Origin: Cruorifilaria tuberocauda
Taxonomy: Eukaryota; Nematoda; Chromadorea; Rhabditida; Onchocercidae
Length of the DNA stretch: 64,000 nt
Assembly: GCA_013365365.1 (NCBI GenBank)
Contig: JABVXU010000070.1
Coordinates: 120,511 to 184,510 of the forward strand
Reading direction: 5' to 3'
Under the pieces are notes generated by a model. It made no database searches and was not told the origin of the DNA. It saw only the letters and a program-made list of their open reading frames with translations. Position numbers and translations under genes: made by a program. Positions 31,996-45,937 of this stretch are shown one piece after another. The stretch's first letter is position 1. Each line of letters opens with the position of its first letter.

Positions 31996-34900
31996 ATGAG
32001 CGCTGTTATAAACTCGCGCTCATTGGGAACAAAGAAATTTCATAGTGCTGGGGTGAGTTTCTGTTGACAGTGGTTTCTACGAGCATATAAGTTGTATCTT
32101 CTCAGGTGGAGATGATTACACCGGAATTCGGGACACCGACGTCTTTTGATGATGCAGATCGAGCTGTGTCTGTTCCAACCCAAAAGTTGCAGAGTTCAAA
32201 GGTTTTTTTTTCTATTACTCATACTGCGAAACGTTCGAGTTATCCAGTTAAGCGTTTCCCTCGTTTTCTGAAAAAAAATTTGTGTGACAACTTTTGAATA
32301 AACTTTTTTGAGTAACCCATACATCATGAATTTTCCTGATGCATAAATTCGACAAGTGATTTTGCAGGTAGTAGTACTTGGAGCGAAAAAGCTGGAGACG
32401 GGAAAGGAAGTTCGTGTTGTGCTGCCGGAAGATAAATATCTTGGAGGTCTTCAGGAAATCATTGTGAGGGATTATTTCCCTGAATTGCCAAAATTGAAAG
32501 TATGCATTTTTTTTCATCATCTAGCAGGAAAGTTTCCAACAAAAAGACGTAGACTTTAGGAAGTTTTCGCGAAAATTTGTCCGAAATAACATTTTGTTTT
32601 AGGCTCAGAAGGAGTATTTGGACGCAGTTGCAGCTAATGATTTAACGAAGATTCGTGAGTTACAATTACGTTACAGTACAAAGCGTAGTATTCGGCGTAC
32701 CTCGCCTACAGTCGCAGTTGACAGTCCAGGTATATTTGACCCCAACACACCCACGCCTAGTCCGTCTTATACGGAATCAAAAATTGGAAAAAGGGACGAA
32801 GGAAGCTTCACAAAGGTCAGATTACAGTAATGGGCTACACGTTAGTGACGTAATGCATTTAGTTTCAGCAGCAGCTGTCAAGAAAAAAACATTGTAGCTG
32901 CTTTTGATGGACAGTGAAAATTTTGTTTCATTTTTTCTTTCAAGTTACGTGTAGGATAGTTTATTGCAGAATTATTGAGAAGATGGAATATTAAAGTGCT
33001 GATTAATATTTTAATTATTTTCAATATATACGTACAAATTACTGAAATCGTTCTTGTTATTATTTTTACAATATCATTCATTTTTAGAAGAAAAAACTGC
33101 ATGAAAATCTTACGGTTGATACTTATTTGAATAAATTCACCTCTGAGGATAATGCATCATTCGAAGAGCTTGCACTATTACATAAAAAGAAGGAGCAAAT
33201 CCGTAATGCATGGATGTATGAAGCGGAGAAGAAGCATAACGACGCATTGGTTACCCGGGGGAACGACTTAGTGAAAGCTGCTGATGAACAAATTGTGATC
33301 TCTTTATCTGCTGAAGTGGCTGAAGGTATTTCATTTTATACATGGATACCTATAAATCTGCGTTTTTGGTATCGTACTAGCAAATTTTGGCTTATGGTTG
33401 ACAAACACTAATAGTTTTGTGAAATTTCAATCAACATTTTTTGTGGTGTCTCTGGGTAAATTTTTTTCACACTCTTGAAGAAAAATTGAATATGTGATGT
33501 TTAAATTGGCATTATGTTAAATAAATGTTCAAAGATGTTTCTTAAAGCAAAAGTCAATCATTTCAGGAAAGCCTAAAGAGCTTGATAACTGGTCTTACAA
33601 GGCGCGTAACATTGTACATTTTCATCCTGAGGAGGCACCGTTGACACTAGATGAGCACATGCAAAGGCAGAAAGCAAATCAAAGAATCATAAACAAAAGT
33701 GCCACTCGTTTTTCAGAGGAAATCAACAAAGAAAAAAGACAAGTATTTTTTTTCGTTCAATACTTTTCAAGCAATGATCATAAATGGTTTTAAATTTGTT
33801 TAGTAAACAATGGTTACTGCAGATCACTGCAGTCAAGGGAGTAATACAGCAAACAGTAATGAATACAGGAAAGGTAGATATAACCGGTCGTGAGGCAGGT
33901 TTTTCTAAAGTTGATGTAATGGAATTAATTGCTACTCCATCACCGGCTCCGGGTAATTTCTTCATATTTTATTGTTGAAGTCTGTGAGATGTTTCGAATT
34001 TTGATCTCAAGTGTTGCAATGTTAAGGAAATGCTGCTGACTGTCTTATATTTACCTTAAATTCTGCCTGAAAATGTCTTAAATTCTATGATATAAATTAT
34101 CTTCGTTCTGTTGCAATCCCCAGAAGTCAGGATTGTAACTTGAAGAGAGAAAATGTGCGTTTTTCATATACGCCAATCAACCTTTCTTTTGTATTACATT
34201 GAATGATTTTCGGTATTTTCCAGTGATTTGTGAAATGGGAAAAGTGTTATAATGAATTCTATTTTCTAGTGCAGTTACATGATGCAATTGCAACACTTGT
34301 TTCATTTGCAGTAATGAAAAGTAAATGTAAATGGAGTCTTTTTTTATCCATAACATGTAAACCATGTAAGCCATAAACAATTGAGGCTTTATTTAGTTTT
34401 CAATTATTCTATCTTAATTTTAAAACATCTGGTTTGAGGCGTCGATGAATCGCCATTTATGACATGGGGTGAAATCGAGGGAACTCCTTTTCGACTTGAC
34501 GCTTCAGACATGGCTGCTCCAACTTCAGCTCCTGCTTTTAAGATAAGTCATCTGAATTCTCTCATCAATAATAGTCTTTAGAGTCTTGCTTAATACGAAT
34601 ACGTATTAACTGTTATAACGGAGATACACTTTTTGGCATTTCCAGATTCCTGAAATTCCTGTTCGGGAAAAAATAGCTCAAAGTATAGCTGAAACAATTG
34701 CTAAACGTTATCATGACAAACGGAAAGTGGCTATGCGACAAGTGGAGAAACATCATACGTAAGTTTTCTTTTATTTTCTTCAGTTATCATTTCAACATAA
34801 CATTATGGCATTGTACTTAATTTGATTATTTACTCATCTGTTATTCGTAACATTACTGTTATCATATGACAATTTTCGATAACCTTAAATCAGCAAGTTA

Positions 34901-35752
34901 ATTAGAAATATCAGCCAACTTTTCCAAATCTCAGTCGCATTTGAAGAGTCCAATACCTATAATTTTAGCAAAACACCCAGCTTTGGCTCTATTCGCACTT
35001 CTGAAAAGCTTACTGCGATGTCCCCTGCCGCAAGGCGTCTTGCAGCACATGAGCTTGGAATTCGATTGAGCTCAGATAAGGAGTTGAAGATCAGTTTCAA
35101 TTATACACCCTCACAGTCAAGGTAAGTTTTCAAATTTTAAAAAATTAAATATATTGCAACAAAGTCCTGAAAAATGAAATCATTTCATAGGAACATATGG
35201 TGATAGGCAACTTAGATTCGCGTTTTGTTAAACATATTTAAATATCCCACAGAAATTTGGAAGAGTATAATTAGCAAATGAATTAAACATGTCATCATAT
35301 TGATTAGTTGGTTTAATCTGAACCGGAAATATTCAGTTTTCGCGAAAATGAGTCAGCGAGTAATTATTATATTTTTTCAAGCTTCACATAGTTTGATATT
35401 GATTTTTTATTTATTGGTACGACTAAAGGAGTTTCCTTCCGGCTAAGTTGTGAATGATTTGTGACACTAATATTAAGGAAACTCTTTAATTTCCGTAGAT
35501 ATGGGAGGAATTCTATTATCAGAATTATAGATAATGTCAGAAAAACACTTGGATTATCATTTTAGGATATCGCATTCTAGATGTTCGGCTGGCACTCCAG
35601 GTTCATCACAGTTGTTAAGGAAAACACCAAAAACAAATATGGAGGTCGTTACTACTCATACAGATACGAACTCATCCATAACCGATAATTTGCTCAGTTT
35701 TGGACCGTCAAGTAATAAAAAAGTCCGACCATCCGCAGCTGATTTCTTCTAG
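31996..35752 (+). CDS. ess-2: Splicing factor ESS-2 (DGCR14 family)
   Basis: Nuclear protein associated with the spliceosomal C complex; in C. elegans it supports accurate splicing (family knowledge). Exons 31996-32052, 32106-32201, 32368-32499, 32603-32815, 33088-33325, 33567-33742, 33823-33952, 34439-34542, 34646-34758, 34969-35121, 35566-35752; 1599 nt, 532 aa (human about 476). Family motifs in order: LPEDKYLGGLQEIIVRDYFP, AQKEYLDAV, LNKFTSEDNASFEEL, NAWMYEAE, WSYKARNIVHFHPE, ELIATPSPAPG, PFMTWGEIEGTPFRL, AFKIPEIPVREKIA, and the C-terminal SITDNLLSFG...SAADFF. The exon 8/9 junction has AG followed by ATAAGT, not GT; frame and homology both demand this junction. The exon 8 acceptor is the unusual TTTGAG. 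Confidence 0.95.
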
Positions 35753-37512
35753 TATTTGATTTTATGCATAAATCGCTATAAAATTCTTGTTATAGTTTAT
35801 TTACGGAATGTATTGTTATATCGTCCAATACTTCCACATTTAAAATCGAAACGAGCTTCAGTAAGGTCACTGTTCATGGATGTGTTCTTGTGATTAGATC
35901 GTTTACACTCATTTTTCTTTATGATTAAGATAAATGCACTGATAGAATGTCTTAATTTTAATCAGATGGAAGAATGCCGCTGTTGATTACATGAGGAGTT
36001 CTGGTTTTAATTCGTCATTTAGGACATTGAACAGAATGGTCTAATCGTAGATATAATGAGTCTTTTGAAATGGTCATATTAATTTGGAAGTCCCGGAGTG
36101 AAATTTCTGAAATTGATAACGTTTTCGTCCAATATACAAGTACGCGCGGCATCGATTTTGCATCGTTGTGGTGGTGGTGATGCAGTTTGTTAGCAATTTA
36201 TCGATAGCAAATAGAGCACGCCGCGTCTTTCTTTGGAAGTACAGCATCACTATCAATGATTTGCTGTGACGCACACGAGAAGCCAACCATGATGACGGCA
36301 AAAGCGTTGAGTGTTATATTCAAAGGGGTTAATAGTATGCGTCGTTGATGGTCGTGGTTGGCTGGATGGATAGATCGATCGATTCAGTCTGTTCTATTAA
36401 CATAATTCTACCAAAACAAATTTTCTGTTCGGAGAGAATAATTGGGTTTGCTCAATACAAAGACAGCATGGCATTACATTTGTGGTAGCGATACCTGAAC
36501 GTATGACAATTGCAGCTATATTTTCTGGATAGTTATTATCGGTTTTGGTTCAAATCATATCGTTGTATTGAGTTATCACAGATCACTGCTACTATTTGTT
36601 TTTCTTCTGCACAAGGAACAATCATTTCAATAAGATGCCGATCTAAGTCTGTTAGTGTTTCTTTTTTAGAACAAATCTCTGGTTTTAGTTGTAGTAAAGT
36701 ACTGCTCCATATGAATCCATTAATGCTGTCTGATGTTATAAACATCATACCGTTGTGTAATATCTTTTGGACATGGAAATTTTTCCCCAATTTTCAGTGA
36801 TTTTAGATTAAGTTACTAAATAACACAATCAGAATATATTAAACCTGGAGGTACTTCTTTTGTATTTAATCCACTTCGATATATATAAAATTAAAAGTGG
36901 ATGGATATTTATTACTTCTTACAAGCTCATTTTCTAATTTCAGCATTTAATTTTGTAAAAGTATTTTTCTTAAAGTGTTGTTCGAAATGTGTTAATGTCT
37001 TATTGCCCTGTTTCTGAATTAATTTTTAAATGCACCCCGTAAAATTCGCAACACCCCTTAAAATGTTTTTTCCGTGTGCTTCCTTTACCAGGTAAAGAAT
37101 CTGTCACCTTAAACAAAGACAAATGATGTAATGTAATTTTCCATCTTTCCTCTACATGACTCTCAAAGTTTTTTTTAGTTATCAGTTCTCAGAACTTTTT
37201 ACAAGTGCAAGTTATTTTTAATTGACTGGTGTAAGTTCATTTTATTTGCTAGTAACTCTTTCTTAAAGATCTCTCCGTCAATCTAGGTTCTGTTTGTTGT
37301 AACGTTTTGAAAATATATATTACGGATTTGAAAATTGGAAATCAAGTTCGGCTCTGAAAATACACTAGTTTGGCAAGAATAAAAGTGTTACATGAAATTT
37401 CCGTTTATTTGATTAAATGCGCGAAGTGTGGTTATTCAACAGCTCGATCAAATGTAGATCTTTAAATTGGTCGGTTTTCAGACTTTATTTAATAAAAGCG
37501 TAATGTTATATG
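35753..37512. other. Intergenic, one doubtful open frame
   Basis: About 1.8 kb holding the ess-2 3' UTR and the cdk-12 promoter. Around 36510-36800 both strands are open for 84-96 codons; the minus-strand version (36790-36536) is mildly reminiscent of a WD-repeat blade (VICDNSIQRYDL) but has no supported neighbouring exons. I see no confirmed gene. Confidence 0.4.
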
Positions 37513-40500
37513 ATGGTATACAAAGAAACAGATCATCTATCGGAAAGTAAGAAGAAGCTTATTGGAACTGAACAAAGTAGTAAGGGTTAGTTTTTTAAGG
37601 TTTTTCAGTTCTAAATGGTATTATTACAGTTTAGAAATATCACTAATTTAGTCTTCATAGAGATGGACTGTTTTATTTTTCAATAAGAATTTTCAGAAAC
37701 TCATTGCTCATCTCCTTCGTGTAGTATCAGAAGCGAAGAATTAAGTGAAGTGAGTGGTGGTAGCCCAGCAGCAGGAAGTTTTCGTAATAACCGGCAGTTA
37801 ATGCATTCTACAAAAAAGAAAGAAAAACATTCGAAGGACCGGGAAGTATCATCGAAAAAGCGTCGAAAATCAGTGTCACCGTCATTTCAACATAGTCGGT
37901 AGGTTACACAGTGTGATTTTAATTTCCGTTTAAGGTTAAGTAAAACACTTTCTGTGGTACCATGGTATCCATTTCCTGTTGTAAGTCATTACAGTCCTAA
38001 GGAACATTACAACGAACATTACAGTAACATATAATTTTCACTACACCCACGTTACTTTTTTAGAAACTTTGCATATGGGATTATTGTCCCATTTGGTTTG
38101 ATTAGCATACTTCTTTACTATTAAGCATGAATGCAGTTATAATATTTGTTGTAATATGAAATCCAATACGGTGAGGAGTGTTATGACTCATATTGCTATT
38201 GAAAATTTTCACGAATTGCTATTCAACACAGAAAAATTACAGGAGCTGATTTCATTAAGAGATAAAAATAATTGATTTTTACTACTTTAATTCTGTTTTG
38301 AGTTTTTTCTTATTTATTCGCTCGTATTACTTATATATTCTTATCATCCTTATTTTTCCATTTTTTTTATTTTATGAAAAGAAATGAAATTCAAAAAAGA
38401 ATAAATCAGCATTGAATTACTTGTTTTAAGCCCATTCTCGAAACTTTTGCTTAGAAAAACGAGTGTGAAATATAAATCCTTTAGGAGGTCAAGATCGAGA
38501 TCCATTTCTCGTACTCGGAAAAGAAGGCGATCTCCTTCATTGTCAACAAATGGTAAAATTAGAGAGCATGAACGTCGTTTAGATCATAGAAAAAGTGATG
38601 TACGTAGAGACTTGATGCAAATGAACAGACGCAGTAATCAGAACAGGTATTTTTGGGTTCAATTCAATTTTGATTTTCCTGAGTTTTAAATGACATGAAG
38701 GAAATCATCAGTTGGAATTTTGTTTCTATTAGAAATAGCTTTTTTTGCTATCGTGGACTTTTTTTTTTGAAAAAATTTTTTTGAAAAAATATCCCCTTTC
38801 GATAATTTTTGTTTGATAATTGATGACTGTGGCCATCACAGACGTCGTCGTACCCCACAGAGATCATCTAGGCGTTCTGATAGACGAGAAGGGCGTCGTA
38901 AACGGAGTAGAAGTCGTTCAAGCGTATCCAGTTCCAGTTCTTCTGATACTACATCATCAAGCATGAACGAGTAAGTTGTTTGTTATTTATCATATTAAAA
39001 CATTCAAAAGATGAATAAATCATGTTGTAGACAATAAATTTTAGGATGCGCATGAAATCATCACTTCTTGGTGAAATTATGATAAGGCATCATGATAAAA
39101 GAATAGATAGGACTGCGAAGGAATGGAAGGAAAAACGACATAGGCGCAGTCCAACAACAAAAAAACATCTATCGCGAAGGCGTGCGCCATCCTCTGATTC
39201 ATCAACGTCATCTTCGGGTCGCAGTCCTCCAACTTCTGTAAATTTTAAATTAATAAATCGACGAGTTCATTATCTTAAAAAAAGAAGTACTGAACTACAT
39301 CGATCAAATCTAAGTTTTGCAGCTTCGACTTTTTGAGGTCTTCAGATTTGTTTTAGTTGCTGACATAAAAGCGTTCATGCGTTCATAGTTTCCAACTTAC
39401 TAATTTGCATTGCAGGCATCAACATTAGTGGTGCCGCCACCCCCACCACCACCAATTCGCGTAATTCCTGCAAGCGTTCCACCACCAGCGGCATCTTTTA
39501 TGCCAACTGTTCCAACTTTCATACCTCCTCCACCAGCTCCAATTGGTATGGATCCAAATGCATATCAAGTGGCAATGGCAGCTTACACTGCTCAATATGG
39601 ATATGCTGGTCAGGTAAAACACCTACAGTAATTTCCTCTATATCCTTTTTATAAAAATTTATATTTGTAGAAAGTATTTTCACATCATTAGAGTCATAAT
39701 TCATTGATTTCAAGTCTTTCTTCGGTTTTATTGTATTTTAGCAAGGCTCGCATATTGAATCATTTCATTTGATTTGCTATTTTCTTTTGATTTTTATCGA
39801 AATTTCATATACTTTCAGATGGCAGCCTTCACTATTCCACCACCTCCATATTCGCAGCCCCCACCTATACCGCCTCCTCCGATTGCACCAAATCCGATTT
39901 TGCCTCCTCCCCCTTTACCACCTATGCCTTCATCTATGCCATTACCGCCTTGTTTGCCTGTTAACACATCGCAGCCTCCTCCACCTGCACCTCCGATGAT
40001 ACCTAATCCAAATCTCATATCGTCGGTAGCTGCAGCTCATTCTATGCAACGTGATGCCTCCGTGCCTCCTGTTGCACCCCCGCCGGCGCCTCCACCAATG
40101 CCTCCCCAGCCTAAACGGACGTTTATACGACCCCTGTAAGTTCTTTTGATTATCTTCTAATATTATTCATATACCAATTTACTTTTAATCTCGACAGTTG
40201 AGAGAGTAGTTTGTTGTTATTTGTAGCAATCGAATTACCTTTGTTTCTATTGCTTTATTTTCGAATCACATCACATTCAACAGTTCATCTGCCTGTTCCA
40301 GCGCATCGTTTTTAGCAATTCATTTCAAGTATATTATTTTTGAATATTATTCATATACCAATTTTGACAACTTATGAAGTAGAAATCATGAACTTTTAGA
40401 GTATTAAACAAGCGTCTAAAATTGCGAGAAGATCCAGAAAACTGGGGTTGTTCAACAGTAGAAAAATATGAAATCAAAACTCAAGTAGGTGAAGGCACAT

Positions 40501-43500
40501 ATGGACAGGTATACAAAGCACGTGATAAAATTACCCGTAAGTTGTTCATCTAGTCTCTAAAAATTTTTTTGATAGAATATTGTATACATATTCAACAATT
40601 TGAGATTCTTATTGATAATTAATTATATTATTTTAGAACAGATTAGCTTTTATATGCCTTAATTTGTATCTCAGGATAGCAATATATTTTTGTTTTTACA
40701 ATTAATATTATTAATTGACACATTACAATTAAGCCATCATCTGAGGAGCAAAAACGTTATGAAGAGTGTTTTTCAGAGGAAGTGGTTGCTTTGAAAAAAG
40801 TGCGTTTGGAGAATGAAAAAGAAGGCTTTCCAATTACAGCTGTTCGTGAAATTAAGATTTTGAGACAGCTAAATCATCGCAATGTTGTAAAGTTAATCGA
40901 TATTGTCACCGATAAGCAAACTGCTGCTGATTTCAGAAAAGATAAAGGTGTATTCTCTCATGTGATGATATATTATCCGCTACTTTTCAATATCTTGAAG
41001 TTAGATTGTTTTTAATGTCATTTTTTATCTCTTTCTTCATTAAATTTAGGCGCATTTTATTTGGTATTTGAATACCTGGATCACGACCTTATGGGCATAC
41101 TGGAAAGTCAATTTGTTGAGTTTTCTAACGATCAAATCTCATCGCTTATGAAGCAGCTTGTTTCTGGATTAGAATATTGTCACTCGATTGGATTTCTCCA
41201 CCGTGATATCAAGTGCTCAAACATCCTTTTGAATAACAAGTACGATTCATGTTATTGCAAGTTCCTTGTTGCATTCATTATTCATTCATTAAAGCTAGTA
41301 ATAATCTCTTTAATAGAAAAAGTGCTATTTTAGAGGAGAGCTGAAATTGGCCGATTTTGGCTTAGCAAGATTTTACGATGAAGATCAGGATCGTCCTTAT
41401 ACCAATCGCGTCATAACGCTTTGGTATCGTCCACCAGAACTTCTACTTGGTGAAGAACAATATACAACTGCTGTCGATGTGTGGAGTGTTGGGTTTGTTA
41501 TTTTGCTCATGTGTGCCTTAATTTGTATGGGAATTGTAGCACAGATATAACTGACACTGTAGCACATAAATTTCAGATGCATTCTCGGAGAATTATATAT
41601 GAAAAAACCAATGTTTCAAGGAAATACTGAGATGGTGCAGTTGGATGTAATTTCAAAACTCTGTGGTACACCATCTCCTGAAAATTGGCCCGATGTCATT
41701 AAGTTACCTCTGTATTGCAGCTTTCGGCCAAAGCGTACCTTTTCTCGAGTCTTGCGTGAAGCATTTGCATTGTAAGTTTCCATAGATGGAAGTATTCTAC
41801 AAAGAATCGTTCATTTCATCAATCAATCATTGGTTTGTTTACAGCATACCAGATAAACCTTTGGATTTACTTGATCGAATGCTTGAACTGGATCCAAAGA
41901 GACGGATTACTTCAAAAGCGTCTCTGATACATCCTTGGCTGAAAGATGTTGATCCGTCAAAAGTACCGCCACCAAAGCTTCCAGATTGGCAAGATTGTCA
42001 TGAGCTGTGGTCAAAAAAACAGAGGAAAAACCGTTCAACTGGCAGTAAGCATTCTTTATAATGTTGTATGAAAGTGGAAAATTGAAGACCAAATTACTTG
42101 ACTGATTTTTTACTCATTTTAAAAGTTATAAACTTTAGGTAGTTTGAATATGCTGCAGTTGTCACAGCCACATTCACAGTTTGTACAGCACCATTCTTCG
42201 CTCCCGTCTAATTCGCATCAGGTTTCTTTTACATTGTATCTTCGCATTCCCATTCCGACTTGAGTTTATATGCTGCTGAAACACGAAAAATGTCAAGTTT
42301 CAATTGCAGCCTGATTCGAGCACAAGTTTGAAAATTGGACCATCACATTTGACAACAAAACGATTAGACATTGCACATTTATCCATCGAGAATAATGCAT
42401 CTTCAGAAGCTTCGTTAAAAAGTAATTTCCAGAAAGTATTACCTTTTTTAGCAACAACGTGGCTAAATGTTTAAACTCACCTTTTAAGAGATTGTGACAT
42501 AAGGTAGAATAATTGTAACTGGTTAATGATAGTGCGGCTTTTGAGCTGTTTTGAAAATTATAAACAATAGTGCACATAGTTCATTATTTACAGATGTAGA
42601 TGCAGCAATTCGAGCAATTCAAGCCGATCCAAGCAACTTGGAAGCGGCACGTGCATTGTTGGCCAATTTAAGTCCAATGGCAGCGGCATCTGTTTTGCAA
42701 CTTGTTAGTAAAAGTGGTGTTTTGCCACCAGCGGTAATGTCGGCACTTTCAATATCCACCACAAATGCAATGCATGCACATCCAGGAATGCAGAACCAGC
42801 TCAGTGAAATATTAGGACAACTTGCAAGCACAATGGAACCAAAAGGTAGTGTCAGTTACTCTTACAAGTAATTCTACTTCAAATGTACCAACATATCAAC
42901 TGACTTGGTCAATAGACTTATGACAAATGTCGCTAAACAGCAAAGAATATTTTCAAAACTTGTATAATTTCTGGTTGAAATAATTTATTGTTTATAGTTT
43001 TACAGTTTTACTTATTTCAGAGCACTTAACATTGTTTTTTGATACTTAGAATAAAAAATGGGAGGGGATCTTCTCTTTTTTTTACACCGTAGCTTATTGC
43101 TCATTTTATGACACTGCAATTGTAGATAATTGATTTAGGTCCTTCAAAACTTAATTTTTCTTCATAACTTCTAAAGATTCAATAAAATGGTCATCGGAAC
43201 ATGGTGGATTCATTGTTTCATGTTGCTCTCCTGTTTGTTAATCTATCAATAAAAGATTGTTTTGTGTAAAATCTTTGCTTTGATGCTTTTTATTAAAGAT
43301 TGTTAATAATAATAATCACAGACATTCTTGATGCCTGAATTGATATATTACAATTTCATATAGATTTGGCTAAGATTTTCGTTTTCAAGATTTCAAATAT
43401 CTGCAGTTAGATTATTTATGTAGCAAATTTTTCGCATCTAAATCTACAGAAATTTTCATTCTCAGTATTATACTTTCGGTAGTTGGAACGGATATTAACA

Positions 43501-44494
43501 TATTTGCTTGTAGTGCTACATATTTTAATGTTCTATACATTTATGGAGCATCTGGTAAGGGATTGGAATTCTGAGTTGCCATGAATCACATTATTTTATC
43601 TCATTTATTGTTATAATGAATGACAAAGCGTGTTGAATATAGTGATACAAAGGGCATTCTTTCCTGATTTATATGTGCTACCGTAATATGCATTTGAAGC
43701 GCTAACATACAGTTTGTGAGGAGGAAAATTACGGTCATTACCTGTATAGTTTTACCAGATCTTACGGGCGACACGTGTGCAGTTCTCTATGATAAGCATT
43801 TTCGTTCAGTTGATGTTGTGAGAACAGTGTTTTATGCACTAAGAAAGTTTCATGTTATTAATTCTGTATGGTTAGATTTTAGGATATTGAGCTTACAAGT
43901 TTTGATCCTCAATACTCTCATGCTTCTTTTCCAAACTAGTAGCATTATTACTAGTTGGACAATAGCAACTGGAGAAGTAATGGAATGCATTAATCGTCTT
44001 GTTAATAATCCTATTATATCTTTTTTCGTATCTGAAATTTTAGAATGGAACCTGTGTGTGGCTTTTCCGTTTTGAGGATATCAATTTGTTTCTGAATGAA
44101 AGGATTGGCCTGCATTTGAACATGCCATCGCTGTCTTATATTACACTTTCTATATCACTTCTCTTGAACAAAATGGCAACATAAGATTGTGTGTATGATA
44201 TGGCCTGCAGCTGAAGGAGGTCCAGTTTTTTCCACAATTATTTTTTGTTAATCACTGAAAAAATTTTTAGGAGATCTGTCATCCATCAGAGACTCAAGAA
44301 TATTCCCAGAAAAAGATAAAGAAGAAATGAGGAAGCCGGCGCACTCAGGCGAACTGGAAATTGCTTCCGGGATGCGAGTACAATCCACGAATGGTGGCGG
44401 TGTGGATTGCAGTCGAATTTTAATGTCATCAAAATCTGAAAATTCTAAGAAGGAACAGTCACCCACCAAGAAGCCTTCAGAACTATTGAGTTGA
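37513..44494 (+). CDS. cdk-12: CDK12/CDK13-type transcription kinase
   Basis: Kinase that, with cyclin K, phosphorylates the RNA polymerase II C-terminal domain during elongation. Exons 37513-37585, 37697-37898, 38455-38646, 38842-38970, 39045-39237, 39416-39613, 39819-40135, 40400-40536, 40777-40947, 41050-41239, 41334-41492, 41577-41771, 41845-42044, 42139-42221, 42310-42421, 42594-42845, 44271-44494 (3027 nt, 1008 aa). The N-terminal 260 residues are Arg/Ser-rich like SR proteins; residues about 264-435 are Pro-rich. The kinase shows [55 protein letters not shown] and the T-loop [16 protein letters not shown], ending with the CDK12 tail motif [14 protein letters not shown]. If the last intron is not spliced the protein ends at 42871 (942 aa); AATAAA signals at 43181 and 43248 support that form. 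The exon 15 acceptor could be 12 nt earlier, in frame. Confidence 0.96.
43181..43186 (+). terminator. Poly(A) signal for a short cdk-12 form
   Basis: AATAAA here, and again at 43248-43253, both inside the last cdk-12 intron and about 310-380 nt after the alternative stop at 42869-42871. They would suit an mRNA that ends before exon 17. Confidence 0.4.
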
Positions 44495-45937
44495 CAGGGA
44501 GGAGGAGGTGTTGGCGACACTCCCTCTTTTAAAAGTGCAGTCAGCGTGCAGGAGTTTTTGAATTCCTGCTTGTGTCACGTCGGTGCTTATATATGAAAAC
44601 AGTCGGCTATTGCAACTACTATTATTGAGGAAGGATTACTGGCGTTTCCGGGAGAGGTAATCAAATAGTCAGTTGCATTATCACTTTGTGTCGCTGTTAC
44701 ATTTTTGTTGTAATGTTTGTATGAAATGATTCGAAATTGAATAATGGACGATCGCAAGAAAGGTATGGCCCTTTTGAGATGTTCCATCAGCATGTCTTTT
44801 GCCAGCTGTATAGGGTATTTGATACTCGCAGAACTCGACCTTAATCTCTAGCGTACAGCGTATAACTGAAGTGGTTTTGGTATTTATGAAGTCAAATCGT
44901 GACATTGGAAATGAAAAGTACCATTTTGTGCCAAATGGATTCGGTTTTGCTTTTTATAATGCTGGTTCCGAAATTAATCGTCATTCAGTTCCATTGTAAA
45001 TTTGCTTTTGATTTATTTCGAGTGGTTTTTCCCCTCAAATCATTAATATTAATACCTTTACGTGTAAGTAATAACATGAAAAAGGCTTGGCATTTATTAA
45101 GAAACAACTTGACGACACCACTTCTTATCAACAACAGTATGTCCACCATGTAACCAGAGATATTCACATACTGCGATGTTGGTCTGCCAAAGTCGTTCTG
45201 GTTAGTTGTCCACTATATTTTTAAAATCGACACACTTGACATCACTTCAGTCACCAACTTGCTGTTCTGAAATCGTTTGGTCTTGAATACACTTTTTACC
45301 CGGACTCTAGGCCTCATCGTTAATTCAAGTTTGTGCCTTCAGTTAGTTTATGTTTCACCCTTTTAGAATCATTTGAGTAGCAGGCGTCACAGATAAACTC
45401 ACGAAGTCCATATTGCAGAAAATAAGGATCAAGCCTCGTCTTCTTTTAGATAACTCAAATGAGATCAAGCATTGTTAGAACGATTAACAAAGAAAAGAAA
45501 TAGAACGGTTTCCGTGAAGCATTTGACTTTCCCTACTTGCTGTTCTTTAAGATTTTCAAACTTGTATTGCAAAAGTCTGGACACTGAGAAGAGTGGAGAT
45601 TTTGATCTTAATCTTTTCAGTGAATAAGACTACACCAATGTTCCATATGAACGAGTGAATTCCATTCAGGCTTGTCATTGGTCAGGACTTGCATTATCTC
45701 TTTTTTATCAGTGGATGTTCTCCACAAAAACATTTATGTTTTTACAATTCTCATCTCTACTTAATACATTATTACTGACTCCGAAAGGGTATAGTCTTTC
45801 TATCTCTTCATCTTAAAGCCAGTATTCATTTTTCCACACCTTTTTTGTTAGCTTGAACATCAAAATTTAAGAAATTCAATATGTTTTTTATCAAATCTGC
45901 AGTGACTGATATAGCATGGGAAGGTGAGTGTGTCATA
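44495..45937. other. Intergenic between convergent genes
   Basis: About 1.4 kb between cdk-12 (+) and the MPLKIP-like gene (-). Open frames here (44899-45153 plus; 44587-44905 minus) overlap one another on both strands and show no family resemblance. No gene seen. Confidence 0.45.

Noticed and set aside
31692..32067. Overlapping 100-aa and 94-aa frames on opposite strands
   Set aside because: The plus frame is coding only from the internal ATG at 31996 (ess-2 exon 1); the rest is upstream sequence, and the minus frame is its shadow.
36536..36790. 84-codon minus-strand frame with a WD-repeat flavour
   Set aside because: The plus strand is equally open, no acceptor lies at its start, and the only possible upstream exon (around 36826-36890) needs weak sites and hits stops.
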